NCBI RefSeq assembly: GCF_000005505.3
Contig: NC_016131.3
Location: 59,939,355-60,003,354, forward strand
Reading direction: 5' to 3'
DNA: 64,000 nt
From: Brachypodium distachyon
Taxonomy: Eukaryota; Streptophyta; Magnoliopsida; Poales; Poaceae
Every line of letters starts with the position of its first letter. The first letter of the stretch is position 1. A model generated the notes under the pieces. It ran no database searches. It was not told where the DNA came from and saw only the letters and a list, made by a program, of their open reading frames with translations. This document shows, piece after piece, positions 1 through 11,314 of this stretch. The translations under genes were made by a program, and so were the position numbers.

Positions 1-257
1 CTCAACAACGGGAAACCAACAACGCAACAAGGGGTATCTTAGTTTTCTTTTTTTTCCTTCTGACCCGTGGACCTAGGGGTATATCGGTCAATATGTAAAA
101 CCTAACAATTGACTTAACGGTCAATTAACGGTTGTGGCATATTTGTACCCGATGCAAAATTTGAGTGGCATATTTGGAGTAGGCAAATTTTCAATGGCAT
201 TTGGGCATTTGGACAAATTCTCGGTGGCAAATATTAAATTCTCTCAACATTTTGCTA
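1..257. other. AT-rich spacer at the window edge
   Basis: No gene is visible. The stretch contains several loosely repeated phrases built on GTGGCATATTTG, spaced 20-40 bases apart, which suggests the end of a degenerate transposon that runs off the window. The family cannot be named. Confidence 0.3.
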
Positions 258-378
258 CTCACTCCAATCCATATTAATTGTCGCAGCTTTGTCTAGATAC
301 ACATGTATCTAAACGCGTTTCATTGTATAGGTACATCCTTATCTAGGCAAAACTGCGACGAGTGATACGGATCAAAAG
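258..378. mobile_element. Degenerate Stowaway-like MITE
   Basis: The left end (CTCACTCCAATCCATATTAA) and the right end (TGATACGGATCAAAAG on the plus strand) are imperfect inverted repeats. The element is about 120 bp, is flanked by TA on both sides, and holds an internal AGATACA/TGTATCT pair. Size, TA target and terminal sequence fit Tc1/mariner-derived Stowaway MITEs of grasses. The termini are diverged, so this is an old copy. Confidence 0.6.
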
Positions 379-1504
379 TAATAGTTAAATTGATGATCTT
401 GGAACACGTGCATGTCTTGTAAAAAAGGCGGAGGTAGTCGAAAATCTTGATTTGCGCTAGTGTGCACTACTCATTAGTGGGTGGGGTGGCGAGCACACTT
501 TGCAGCGAGTGTTCCGATGGGTATATCGTTGGCGCGTCAAAAATCGGGACATCAGCCATTTTTTTAGGGAAATACATCGGCCCGAAGTCAAGAATACAGA
601 AAATTGGTATGTGGGACTAGCATGTAAGTCATACCCAACCTTGTCACGCCATCAAAAAAATGGTTCCCCGTCTCGCTCCTCCCCTAGCACCAACGCCCGC
701 AGAAACCCAGGCGGAGGGGAGTTAGCGCCCGCCGGCGGCAAGGCCGCGGTTCTCCCTCACCTCTGTGCGTCGTTTTGGCACCGGCAGGTGTGGGGGAGCC
801 CGGTCTTCCGTCCGGTTGGTGTTTTCGGTTCTAACTTTTTCTAGTTTGTTTCCCGGCAGGAGGCGAGGATGACGCTGCTGTCTTGGAATAAGTCCCTCCG
901 GCTCCTTCCTCGTGCTAGCGTCTTCAACTCTGGCGGCGTTGGCGGGCTGGTGAGGGCGGGGTGGTCAGGATCTGTGTGTTCTGCTCCTTGGCACCCTGGT
1001 TTTGAAGTGTCTCAATGTTCGTCTGTGGCTTTATGCGCGGGCGATAGCATGCTGCCCGGGGAAGAAGATGGATGTGTCTGCTGCCTTGGTTTTGTGGTGG
1101 TGGCTCATGGATCTGGCCGCTTGCTGAAGGGCGGTCTGGCTTCGTCCCCAGATCCGGTGCTGGAGAGGTTCGGAGGACGCCTTCGGCCGATGCATTTGAG
1201 AGGAGTTCATCCTACTCATTGGAGTAGGTGTCTACTGCGGTTCAAGAAAGCTTTTGAGCGAGTGACTTCTTCAGTGCCTGGTGCGTGGCCTACGAGAGCT
1301 CGTTCCCTCTGCCGACGACTCCGGCAACGGCGGAGGGGATCAGATTTCAGTGGCGTTGGAAGTTGCAGAGAAAACTTTGGTTTTAATCCTATTTTTAGTT
1401 TTTTGGGCTTCTCTGTTTCTTGGTGGAGGCTACAGTTCCTTCCGTATCCTTCCTTTGGCCTCGAGTTAATTTTTTTTAATAATACGAATTATTAAATCAT
1501 TATT
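379..1504. other. Intergenic; GC-rich stretch without a supported gene
   Basis: From about 640 to 1480 the sequence is GC-rich and open in more than one frame, and the longer readings do not look like protein: they are low in complexity and resemble no family. A CCGGCAGG-type splice-acceptor context at about 855 and the G/C-rich composition are compatible with the untranslated leader of a retroelement or gene. No catalytic domain follows. I assign no gene. Confidence 0.3.
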
Positions 1505-2580
1505 GAAAATAATACACATTTTATAAAAATTTCAAAAATAATACACCCTCGACCTGGGCCAGGCCGACTGGAGCTAATCGGCCTGGCCCATGCCGATTCG
1601 GCCCACTCGGCCTCGCCCAGGCCGACTGGAGGCCGGCCTGCCCGCCCAGGCCGATTAGGCCCCAGTCGGCTTCGGCCAGGCCGACTGGAGGCTCGTCTTG
1701 CTCGCACTTACAGGAACAGAACGCCACTGCTCGCCTGCTCGCCGGTTGATCTCCCTTCGATTCCCCTAGTCTCCACTCATTCTCTTCGCATTAACACATG
1801 AGAATTAATCTCCACTATTCCACGAACCAGTTCAGGCGCTAGGTCTCCCGTTTTCCTTTTTAATGGCCACTTCTATTGAGACGCACCGAATGCCGCCCGT
1901 CGGCATCCGTCTCCCGATCTTCCTCCTCTGCCTATAAAAGGCGATTCCTAGCGCGTCACCGTGTGCCTCTGTGCTTCCTCTCTCATTATCCTATTGAGAG
2001 GTTGTCCCCTCAAGAGCTCTACATCTCATGCCACGACCGTTTTCCTCCGCCATCCGTTGCCTCCATTGTTGAAGGGGAGCTCGCTCCGGAGCTCTGTTCC
2101 TCGATTCCTTTCACCGGGAGACTCTTCTGACCCCCTTTACCTTTTTTGACAAAGTTTCATGAACAACCGTCGCCGTTGGCCGTGCCGTCCCCGACGTCAT
2201 GCCGAAGCCGTGCCCGAAGCCCCGGCCGCGACGGGAGACCTATTGCGCCTGAACTGGTTCGTGGAATAGTGGGGATTAATTTGCATGTGTTAATGCGAAG
2301 AGAATGAGTGGAGACCAGGGAAATCGAAGGGGGATCAACCGGTGAACAGTGGCGTTCTGTTCCTGTACGTGCGAGGAAGACGAGCCTCCAGTCGGCTTGG
2401 CCGAAGCCACTGGGGCCTAATCGGCCTCCTGGCCTGTGGGCTGGCAAACCGGCCTCCAGTCGGCCTGGGCGAGGCCGAGTGGGCCTAATTGGCTTGGGCC
2501 AGGCCGATTAGCTCCAGTCGGCCTGGTCAGGCCGAGGGTGTATTATTTTTAATAAATTTATAAAACGTGTATTATTTTCA
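1505..2580. mobile_element. Foldback element with about 345-bp inverted arms
   Basis: Bases 1505-1850 and 2232-2580 are long imperfect inverted repeats. Each starts at its outer end with GAAAATAATACAC, continues through clustered GGCCGACTGG and GGCCGATTAG motifs, and ends at the inner side with GGTCTCCCG. The 380-bp centre is unrelated to the arms and contains CCTATAAAAGG (about 1931-1941) followed by a pyrimidine-rich stretch, like a core promoter and leader. No transposase is present. No flanking duplication was recognised, so the exact ends and superfamily are open. A Mutator-type or foldback element is most likely. Confidence 0.7.
1933..1939 (+). promoter_or_regulatory. TATA-box-like motif in the foldback core
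   Basis: TATAAAA lies in a GC-balanced context in the unique centre of the foldback element and is followed by a C/T-rich stretch resembling a plant transcription start and leader. No credible open reading frame follows. This is a candidate captured promoter; its activity is unknown. Confidence 0.3.
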
Positions 2581-4154
2581 AGCACCGTAACAGGATTTGC
2601 TGTAAAAAAAAAGCGCCACAACCAGATCAAACCCAAACCACTAGCATAGACAAGATTTTGAGTTAGGACGGTCTAATTAAAATGAGGGTAACATGCTAAT
2701 AATATACTGCACAACATCGGTTACTCTGTCTACTTCCGCCTAGCACCTGTTGCACCGTGCTTCTGAGCTCTTCGCTAGTCATGTCTTAGGAAGGAACTAG
2801 GAATGACAGAACGACGCCTCTGTTCGAGTAACCGACCCGAAAAGGTTGTGATCAGGATCAGCGCTAATATGGCTCGTGTGCTAGGAAATACTAGCACAAG
2901 TCCGTACATTGTACAGATTTAAAAAAAAGAGACTATAGTCCTTATTTTAATTCTAACTATCTAAGTGCCCCGTGCGTTTTGCTACGCTCTTCACAAATTA
3001 TTCATATTAAAAAGATAAAAACAAAAATCAAGAATGCAACCCAGCGGGTGCATTATCAATTAAAAGAGAAGCGCTAGAATGCTAGTACAATGCCGAAACA
3101 GCAACAATGCCACTCGTGGCAAGAAAACTAAAAAGGAACTACGGACTACCAAGCAACCTACTCGCCGCAAGAGCCGAACCAACACCCCTAGCTAACGGCA
3201 TTTAGAAATGATAGTTATCCTCTTAGCTAATGTCTTTTTTAGAGCATCTTAATCATTGTCTTAAGGTCTTGTTGCTGTTTTGGGCTAGAACCATTAATTC
3301 TGCGTGCAGTGGGCCAGTCGTTGTTGGTAGAGAGTGGTGGATGAACGGACCCAGTTGCAAATTAACAATTAGTATAAACCTAGATCGTTATCGATCTTAG
3401 GCCAGGCCCATTATTTCCATTGCGGTAACGGACACCGACTGTAAATTAATAGGTAGTATGCCTATTAATTTTGTTGTGGTGGTGATAAAGAGTTGTAGTA
3501 ATAGATTATTCATGCCAGATCTATCAAGGGTAGGCGGTTCGAGGGTGGATGGAGCACCGCCACTAATCGACATCTTTATTATAGTAGGGACGCAATGACT
3601 CAAGAAGATATTGATCGAAACACGGTATAACTAGATTTAGGTGGGCTGTCCAACCTAGCCTTGTGCGATGTACTAGCATTTTTCGTTCGACGGATCGGTA
3701 ACACGGTAGCACCGAAATGTCTTGACAGGAGTATATGTAGCCCGCCAACCAAGATAATAATAGTTGTCATGAAAAGTGAGTTTTTATTATGGAAAGTGAG
3801 TAAACGAAGAACAAGAAGTTACATCTATTCCATTTGAGATTATGTAAATTTGAGAAAATTAAGTGGCGTTCGTTGCCATTTGGAATTAGCGAAGTGTCTG
3901 GCGCTTTCCTATGGACCAACAAACAAGCATTTAAATGCAATGATCAAATGACTATTTTCCGGTTTTTATCCCTAACTTCTTTCTTATGGTGGCTAGTGCG
4001 TTGTAGCATATGTACCCTTATGGTCATTACTTGGCAATATGACAACCATCTCTAGCGATGGTGGCGTAGAAAGAATTGGTAGGTAGTAGCACGACAAGCG
4101 GTGCTTTGGAGACGGTAGCACATATGGATTCGACGAGGGAGTGACAAAGAGGAA
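2581..4154. other. Intergenic, no gene seen
   Basis: AT-rich sequence with short scattered open frames that lack codon bias, recognisable domains or splice structure. I see no feature beyond isolated short direct repeats. Confidence 0.4.
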
Positions 4155-4467
4155 CTTTTTGCTCAATTGCCCCCCTGCCCAACGGAATTGTCAAAAATGC
4201 CCCCCTCAACGAAATGCCGAAAGTGGCCTGGCGAAAAGCATAAGCGACATGTGGACTTTCTCCAATGGGATCGGCGGAAAGGCACACAAAAAACTGTGCC
4301 AGATGCTATAGTACACGCCGCTGATGCGATTGGACGAAAGCTAGGCCACATGTTGCTTTATGGGCTTTTCGTCAGGCCACTTTTGGCATTTCGTTCGGGA
4401 GAGGGCCCTTCCTGACAATTCCGTTGGCCAGGCGGGGGTTGGGGTGGGGGGGCAATTGAGCAAAAAG
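4155..4467. mobile_element. Foldback MITE, 313 bp
   Basis: The outer ends CTTTTTGCTCAATTGCCCCC and its reverse complement delimit inverted arms of roughly 95-115 bp. The arms share internal blocks such as CAACGGAATTGTCA, ACGAAATGCC and GTGGCCTG. The middle is short. No coding capacity is present. The clear terminal symmetry supports a non-autonomous DNA transposon; no target duplication was certain, so the superfamily is not assigned. Confidence 0.7.
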
Positions 4468-5470
4468 AGATATTCAACAAAAACAATGAGAAATGACTAG
4501 ATGATGGTCGCATAAAGGCTTGGAATAGGAGACTCCCCACATTGAAAAACGCACAAGCAAAATACTCATTCGAGTTGGTATCTAGTCATAGGACACATGA
4601 ATTTGACAAAGTGGGTCCATGCTATGAGATTTTAAGTTAAAAAGGTAAAAGGAGGCCACAATTTTCAATATGGTACGGAATGCACAAATCGCACATAGGA
4701 AATAAAAGGTAAAATTTTAGTGAAAATTTAAAATAACTTTTTGCGCGTATTTGCAGATAAACCGAGACATTTTGCACCTGTTTCTCATGTGTTTTGTCTA
4801 AGCGGATCATTCTGATTTTCAACCTTTTGTTCCGGACTTACATTTTCTCTTAAATTTCAGTGTTTTTCTTTTCAAATCCTACATCCGGACTATCAGCATA
4901 TGAGGAAAAGATGCGAGCAGTTGGAGCGATAGAAAACCGAGAGGCAGTTAAAAAAAATATGTGCACATTCTTCTTCTCCTACTGCGGAGTAGTACCAGTA
5001 TATACTATGGAGTATAGGAACAAATTACTGCTAGCTCTGACGACTCCAAGTCCCATGATACAGGCGTTGAAAACTTTACCTGACCTGAGTACCTGACCGA
5101 CCATCCGGGGCCCTCTCTACCTCTGCGCCTGAGCCTTGAGCAGCAGCAGAGCAGAAATGTCCGTTTGTTTACGAAGATTAGTGTTCCGTGTTAGCCGCAA
5201 AAACTACTCCACTGTACTCGCTTTGTGGGTACGCGTGCCTCCTGCCTCGACGGAGACAGAGCAGCTAGCAGAGCAGAGCTGCGCACACAAACAGCGGCTA
5301 GTGCGTGCTCTGCATCATGTTAACTGGGTCGCAGGCCGTGAATGTGTCGCATTTCTTCCATTATTTCAAAATTTAACCGGCTCTATTCTTTCAGCAGCAG
5401 GTGACGTATCCGTCAACAACGAGCCGTCAGCGGTGATTTCATCAGTCTCTTAAGATCTGCCAGCTCAGTC
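4468..5470. other. Intergenic, no gene seen
   Basis: Mixed-composition spacer. Short open frames exist on both strands but none is protein-like. The stretch 5130-5330 is GC-richer and resembles untranslated or promoter DNA, without a definable gene. Confidence 0.35.
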
Positions 5471-5581
5471 TTTCGAAGGTGCTCATAGAGTTAGGAATGT
5501 GCGTGTGTGCGTTCATAGGGGTGAGTGTACGCTCGTGTTGTGTTGTGAGTGTTGGGTTTTGTACCGTGTTCTTAAAAAAAA
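5471..5581 (+). repeat. Probable 3' end of a SINE/LINE-type retroposon
   Basis: The phrase GGTGCTCATAGAGTTAGG, then GTGCGTGTGTGCGTTCATAG and GGGGTGAGTGTACG, ends in a run of A residues. This resembles 3' tails of non-LTR retroposons dispersed in wheat and its relatives (recalled pattern, not searched). The upstream body is not recognisable, so the copy appears 5'-truncated. Confidence 0.4.
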
Positions 5582-6041
5582 CTCGGTCGCAGGCCTGGCA
5601 CGCACGCACTGGATGCATGGATGGAAGTGTGCGTGTCCCCGCCTGCCAGTGCCATGCCAGCAGCCTCGAGATCTCTGCCAGTACGTGTCACGCCAAACTG
5701 AAACTATTTTAATCATCTTTTACCAGATCTATACCGGTGCGGTGCGCTCTCTTCTTCCTTCCCCCGTCCAAGATCTAGATGCGACACATAGAATTTACTA
5801 TCGAGGAGAGCCCCACCCGACGCATGCGGTTTACCTTCGCACTCGTGGTGTCGTGGTCAAGTCGTCAAGAGAGAAACGATGCAGTACGATTTACATCACT
5901 CTGGCGAAGCCAGTTCGGAGAATCACTGGTGTCATCTACGGAGTATATTACATTGATGTAAATTTTTATACTCCGTAAATATAACTAGTGGTCTTCACTA
6001 GTTCACAGAGGAACCACTGGTGTTAATTGACACATGTGTTA
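5582..6041. other. Intergenic, no gene seen
   Basis: No supported gene. A short repeated phrase around CACTGGTGT appears near 5925 and 6015. Otherwise unremarkable. Confidence 0.3.
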
Positions 6042-6255
6042 CTTCCTCCGTCCCATAATACGAGGCACGCACGCATTCCTAAATCGTCAATTTAGCTAAC
6101 TTAATATAACTTAAAAAAATATAAAAAAATATCATTAGAAAGTTCTTTCAATAACGAATCTAATAGTGTATTTGTTGTTAAAAAATATACATATTTAATT
6201 GATCAAATTGACGATCTAAAGATGCGTGCGTGTCTCATATTGTGGGCGGAGGTAG
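6042..6255. mobile_element. Stowaway-like MITE, 214 bp
   Basis: The terminal inverted repeats extend about 50 bp: the left end reads CTTCCTCCGTCCCATAATAC and the right end is a close reverse complement (TATTGTGGGCGGAGGTAG). Both continue inward through GCACGCACGCAT and ATCGTCAATTT. TA flanks both sides. The centre is AT-rich without an ORF. This is a typical grass Stowaway element. Confidence 0.8.
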
Positions 6256-6875
6256 TACAATGTAGCTTTGCCCTTGCCCTCATCTCAAGTTTACATAGGA
6301 CTGGAGTGCAATGTGCACTTGAATCTTACGGAATTGAAAACTAACTAGGCACCTTTGATTCGGAGGATTCTGAAAACGTCTGTGCTACAAAAGAACCCAT
6401 GAATATGACATGAATGCATGTGCAAAATACAAGACTTGATACCATAGAATTTCTATAAAAATGGACGTTTTTTTTTGCGGGATATAAAAATGGACGTTTG
6501 ATTACAGGAATATAAGAAGACACATGAATCCTACTAAACACAGTCAAACCACATGGATACGTATAATTAGAATGTTAATTAGTATACCAATGACGACCTC
6601 ATCTCATTTTTCATGCATAGGAATTGAGAAAAGAGGTTTGAGGTGGATCGCTAGTAAATTCCTACGTTTTTTCATTTTAAAGCTGACATCAAACGGAATT
6701 TTCCTCTATTTTTCCTGTGTCTCATTCTGTAAATCAAATGAGTGAATAGTATCACCAAAGAAAAAAATTCTATCCCTACACATTTCCTCCACTTTTTCAT
6801 ATGAATTGAAAAGGGTATATAGGAGTTAACACCATAGAGTGCTTGACACACCACAGAAAAAACAAAAGAATTGTA
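6256..6875. other. AT-rich spacer, possibly part of a larger decayed MITE
   Basis: A CCTTTGATTCGGAGGATTC end near 6352 and an ACGAATCAAACGACCAAACC end near 7058 point towards each other. They could bound an old 0.7-kb element of the family seen at 12997, into which the MITE at 6876 inserted. The inner sequence is too decayed to prove this. A 19-bp phrase (TATAAAAATGGACGTTT) is duplicated at 6456 and 6484. Confidence 0.3.
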
Positions 6876-6972
6876 CTCCCTCCGGCCGATACATAATAAG
6901 TATCCCAAATTTTGTACTAACTTAGTACAAAGTTGTAATAAATCTGAGACACTTATTATGTATCGGAGGGAG
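6876..6972. mobile_element. Stowaway MITE, 97 bp, near-perfect inverted repeats
   Basis: CTCCCTCCGGCCGATACATA at the left matches the reverse complement TATGTATCGGAGGGAG at the right, and pairing continues through AATAAGT. TA flanks both ends. This is the short canonical Stowaway form. High similarity between the arms suggests a comparatively young copy. Confidence 0.85.
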
Positions 6973-7349
6973 TAGAAAGAGATTTAATTTAAGTACATGG
7001 AAGGACTCTAAAATAGAGTGCAAAGGTACTGCTTGTGAAAAATTAAGGATTCTATTCACACGAATCAAACGACCAAACCTCCAAAAAATGTACAAAATTA
7101 TTTGAATCGAAAGAACTCTTAAAAAAATGTATGTTGAGAATTGAGACGATGTCATGGTCTTCGGAATTCTCGCATTTTGTTAGAAACCCTACAGGGTATC
7201 CTAATTCATAATCTGAAGAAGCACAATCTTGTACTCCCTCTGTTTCTTAATATTGTGCGTTTGGAGTTGTCCTAAATGAAACTTTCTCAACTTTGACCGG
7301 TTTTATAAAGTACCAACATATAAAACCAAACAAATGCGATATAAAAATA
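6973..7349. other. Spacer with a half Stowaway end
   Basis: At 7234 the sequence CTCCCTCTGTTTCTTAATAT looks like a left Stowaway terminus following TA. No matching right end is convincing, although GGGAGTGAG before TA near 7533 is a possible partner. No gene is seen. Confidence 0.3.
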
Positions 7350-7410
7350 CACTTCCTCCAGTCTTAAATTATTGTCGTTGTTTTAGTACAACAATTTAGA
7401 ATCGGATGAG
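7350..7410. mobile_element. Internally deleted Stowaway-like remnant
   Basis: About 25-bp arms (CTTCCTCCAGTCTTAAATTA on the left, CAATTTAGAATCGGATGAG on the right) fold back with almost no spacer between them. The element is only about 60 bp, so it is best read as a MITE that lost its centre. Confidence 0.4.
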
Positions 7411-9208
7411 ATATTTGATAATAGTCCTAACAGTGCTACTTTTGTGTTGTATATACGTGTTCATGTTCTTGCAAATTTGGTCGAAGTTGACAACCTTTGG
7501 CTTAAGACCTATCAAATGTACAAATATGTCGAAAGGGAGTGAGTATTTTGTTATCTTCGTTTTGTAATTTGGGTGATCCGAAGATGCACTGTGTAATTTA
7601 TCAGTATCGTGTAAATGTGCTGATCTTGTCCAGAGACCGCAGTGGAGACTACTAGTAACGAGTTCTTTCTGTGGGGTCCTGGGTGACAGCCGGTCCCCAC
7701 CCATTTGACTTACACAAAGGAAAAGCAACGATGGGGACAGCCGCCCAACCACGGTTGGCAACAGAACAGAGGAGAGAGAGAGAATGAGAGATTCCGCCTA
7801 CGAGGACATCCGCAACGAAACGCAGAGAGAGCGAGAGGAGAGACGGTGTACAGCTCCGGACTGCAATGAAAAGCAGAGGAAGATGAAACCGGGAAAGGGA
7901 CACGGTGTACAGCGTGCGTTGGCGTGTGTCTGCTTGTTGCTTTGCGGTGCGTTGTGGAGTTCTTTTATTCTGGTGCATGCCTGCGTGCTTCCGCTTTTGC
8001 TTTACAAAGGTCAGCCACGGATTCCATTCTCTCTCTCTCCCATCTCTGCCTCCCCTTCAGTCTCCCTTGCCTTTGACATGAATCGCATATGTTGGCGCCT
8101 GCGTGCGCGTCCCACAGGGCCAGGGGGGGCTGTGTCTACATTGCGCAGCTGGCTTCTTCTTTTGTTGTTTCTCGCTCCCCGGCTCGCACGGTTAATTTTA
8201 GAGCTACCTAGCATATGCTTTCGGGGCTCTTTTGTCCACGGTACCTTCCTTCTGTCTTGCCTTGTAGCAATATTATTTTCCTGACACTGTCGCTCGTGGC
8301 AAGCAAGCGTGCAATGCTAATGCTCTTCGAGTTTATTTCGCTACGCTTTTAGCCTTTGAATTGATCTAGATGTGCTTTTTATTTTTTTTCTTTCATGGTT
8401 AAGGCCCAGCTAAGGACCAAGGAATCTTGTCAAAGTGTTCGGATAATGAGTGAAAGTAATATCTGAAAGTCGAATTTCCACCAACTTCTTTTTGTTTGAT
8501 TGAAATAAAACAACCTCGTTTACAACAACAGCAGCAGCAGCAAACTTACAGGTGGCCCTCTTTTGCTCGAATGTGCTCCACTTATTTTTTTTTTCCGTGT
8601 ATATTGACATTATCCGCTGACCAGAGATAATTAGCTGACTCTGAAAGTAAAAATAGTAAAGAAAAATAGGGTGAACGAAACACTCCATTCTCGAGTGATC
8701 TTACTTGCACATCTACGGCAACTTGTACTGTTTGCACATCTACGGCGTTGAATGTAGATAAAATGACGTACGGAGTAGGAGTACATATAAAACCAACAGT
8801 GACAGGGGAACAGCTCGGCTGGTTTCGGCCAAAAGCAAAAGTGACAGCTGAGAGGCCGGCTAGATTTAGATTAGATTACAAGGAGAGAGAAGACAGAAGA
8901 CGCGGGATAGTGTGTCCTTCACATGTGTTCCTCTCCAAGCTTTAATTTTCCCAGTCCTACTTAGTTGTTTTTCCTATCTCTTGGACCTAGGAATTCGTGC
9001 AGATTCCTCCACAGGTCAAACCCGTACTGCATCTTGTTTGTTGCTAATGCAGAGCAATCTGGGGAGGGACGTTGAGTACAAGTCACCGCTCTGTATTTAC
9101 CGTCCTACGGTGCGGGTGATTGCTTCAGCCTTCAGGTAGTCAAAACCAGGATAGCTCAATTCAGATGATTGGTTCATGAAATCGATCCTCGACACAAAAT
9201 ATAAAATA
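7411..9208. other. Intergenic, GC-moderate stretch without a supported gene
   Basis: The region 7640-8290 contains a GAGAGAGA purine run (about 7760-7780), a TCTCTCTCTC run (about 8030) and open frames on both strands of up to 166 codons. The frames lack domain content and codon bias, and none has a convincing start context. They look like leader, promoter or untranslated DNA. Nothing further is identified. Confidence 0.35.
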
Positions 9209-9320
9209 CTTTCTCTGATCATAAATTTTTAATCAAATTTGTCCAAATATGGATGTATCTATTTTTAAAAAACGTTTAGATACATATAATATTTCAACAA
9301 CAATTTAGGATCGGAGAGAG
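9209..9320. mobile_element. Degenerate Stowaway-like MITE, 112 bp
   Basis: The left terminus CTTTCTCTGATCATAAATTT and right terminus AATTTAGGATCGGAGAGAG are imperfect inverted repeats flanked by TA. The internal GATGTATCT and AGATACAT pair seen in other copies is present. Confidence 0.65.
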
Positions 9321-10162
9321 TAAAATAGACACTCGCATGCTCAACTTCGTCCCTTCACCATAGCCGTGCGGTCACTCGGTCATGGAAACATTTTTTCTGC
9401 TTATAGCTAGGATAGCTCAATTCAGTCTTTGCCAAAAAAAAAAGGATAGCTCAATTCAGTACTTTGCCTGATTGCCATGGCGGGCAGTATTGCCCAAAAT
9501 TTCACTTTATACAGCACTTAATTTATGGCAGCAGTCCGGCACACAATCCATCACCTACCGATTTTTTACAAGTCGGTGAAACGAGAACTAATAAGATACA
9601 GATGGTATATACTCCGTAGCATTTTCTTTAACCGTAAAGTGTACGTATTTTATTGGTCCTAGCAACGGACATGCATTGTGCTAGTCTAAACAAAGAGGTG
9701 CGGACCAAGATCGAAACGTTGCAATGTTCGAAACGGAAACTAAAATATTTTCCACTTACAGCCTAGAATTCTGAAAAAAAAATTAAATTTCAGAAACCAA
9801 CTTGTTTGATTGGCACATAATTTAATAGGAATTCAATCTCAAATTCTATGCAATCACGTTATAACTAACCCAAAAAGGCATCATTTTTCTAGAATTGTTT
9901 CTCACTCTACATATCCATGTGATAGACAAACATGATTTTTAACCCAAAACTCAAATTTATTCAAATGAAATCCTATCAAAATTTGAACTTCGTTTCATTT
10001 CTACCACCAAATGAAATGATGGATGTCAAATGAGCTGTTAGTACTCACAAGAATTACTCCAACTTTTCAGACGTTGAAATTCTCCAAAGAGTTAGTCCCT
10101 CTGTTCAGATTTACAAGGCAGGTGCATGTTTCTAAGTTGTCAATTTGTAAACAAAATATGTA
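9321..10162. other. Intergenic with short dispersed repeats
   Basis: No gene is seen. The 16-base phrase GGATAGCTCAATTCAG occurs at about 9151, 9409 and 9443. The AT-rich 9780-10020 segment (ACCAACTTGTTTGATTGG to GATGGATGTCAAATGAGC) may be a decayed MITE. Confidence 0.3.
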
Positions 10163-10288
10163 CACCCTCCATCTAGAAATAAGTCACTTGAATTTGTCTA
10201 AATTCATATGTACTTAGACATGTTTTAGTATCTATAGATACATGCAAATCTAGGTAAATTCGTGTCATTTATTTCCGGACGAAAGAAG
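10163..10288. mobile_element. Stowaway-like MITE, 126 bp
   Basis: The left terminus CACCCTCCATCTAGAAATAA and right terminus TTATTTCCGGACGAAAGAAG are inverted repeats bordered by TA. The internal TAGATACATG pairing is typical of the family. Confidence 0.7.
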
Positions 10289-10886
10289 TATTACATTGCA
10301 AAAGAAAAAACATATCATTAGATTCGTCGTCGAATGAACTTGTTAATGACATATTTTCTTGATCATATAACATATATCTGATTACTGCAATTGGTGACCT
10401 AGAAACACAAGCAGGCCTTATAAACTCGAACGGAAGTAGTAGCCTAAATGTATTGACCTCTCAAGAGCATGAAAAAAAAAGTTGTTCTTGCTCCTTTTTT
10501 CTGACGTCAAATAATATTGAAACCCTTCGCAACAAATTAGAAGTGTCTCGGCCGAACAAATCTAAACCAATTCATTGGAAAAAAAAGATTCCAAATGGAG
10601 CTGGGTCACGTCATACACCACAACCATAGCCCACCGAAACATGTCCATCTTAGAGCAAGAATAAATTCGGAGTACTCCGTAGTAAAGTTAGTTATAAACA
10701 CGTAGTTTTAGGCCACGCTCGCATGCTCAACACCATCCCTGCTGCTACTTCATTGCCCCATCTCTTCCACCATCACCACCCCTAGTCTCCACTGAGAGAG
10801 TGGAGTGGAGTGGCGCTCGTTCCCTCTCCTTCTTGGCATGTCAACGCGAACAAAAAGTATCCTCCCATCCATCGCCTCCGGACGGA
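10289..10886. other. Upstream region of the F-box gene
   Basis: No gene is seen. The last 200 bases are C-rich and likely belong to the promoter of the downstream gene. Confidence 0.35.
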
Positions 10887-10893
10887 TATAAAG
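10887..10893 (+). promoter_or_regulatory. Putative TATA box of the F-box gene
   Basis: TATAAAG lies about 90 bases before the proposed 5'-UTR donor and about 465 bases before the start codon. It sits in a GC-rich upstream sequence and is the best core-promoter candidate. This is inference from motif and position only. Confidence 0.35.
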
Positions 10894-10980
10894 CCAACCC
10901 TCAAAGGCCAAAACGTACCCAAGATCGAAACCACACGGTCTGCCTGCCTGAGCCAAGAGCAACCCTGAGGTTTGCCTGAG

Positions 10981-11314
10981 GTATACAGCAGCTTCGTTGT
11001 TAGCTAGAACGTTTCCCTTCGCTTCTTGCTGCAATTCTTTGGTTCCAGCTGGCTGCAAGTCAGGAGCCTTTTCCTCTCTCTATGTTTTTTACCAAGCTCG
11101 CATTGCGATTTAAGACCAAGATTTGCTATATATGATTTGTGGCCACCAACAAATTAAATTCCTCCATTTCTAAAGCCCGTTTCTTCGAATTAAACTGCTA
11201 GGGACCCGAGAGAATTTCCTCCTTACTTCGATGCGCAATTGTCTTGTGTTAGTGTTTCAACTTTCAACCAGTACACTGAACTCGATCTTAATTCTTGTCT
11301 TTGTCCCAATGCAG
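10981..11314 (+). other. Candidate 5'-UTR intron of the F-box gene
   Basis: A donor-like CTGAG/GTATAC at 10980/10981 pairs with a strong acceptor, TTTGTCCCAATGCAG, ending at 11314. That is 38 bases before the ATG of the F-box protein. The intervening 334 bases are AT-rich compared with the flanks, as expected of a plant intron. Leader introns are common in grass F-box genes. Transcript data would settle it. Confidence 0.45.

Noticed and set aside
500..1495. Plus-strand open frames of 114 and 208 codons
   Set aside because: Composition is low-complexity and GC-driven, other frames are open too, and no domain or splice structure is seen.
7652..8284. Overlapping frames of 108 (minus) and 166 (plus) codons
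   Set aside because: Both derive from purine/pyrimidine-rich DNA with GAGAGA and CTCTCT runs; neither resembles a protein family.
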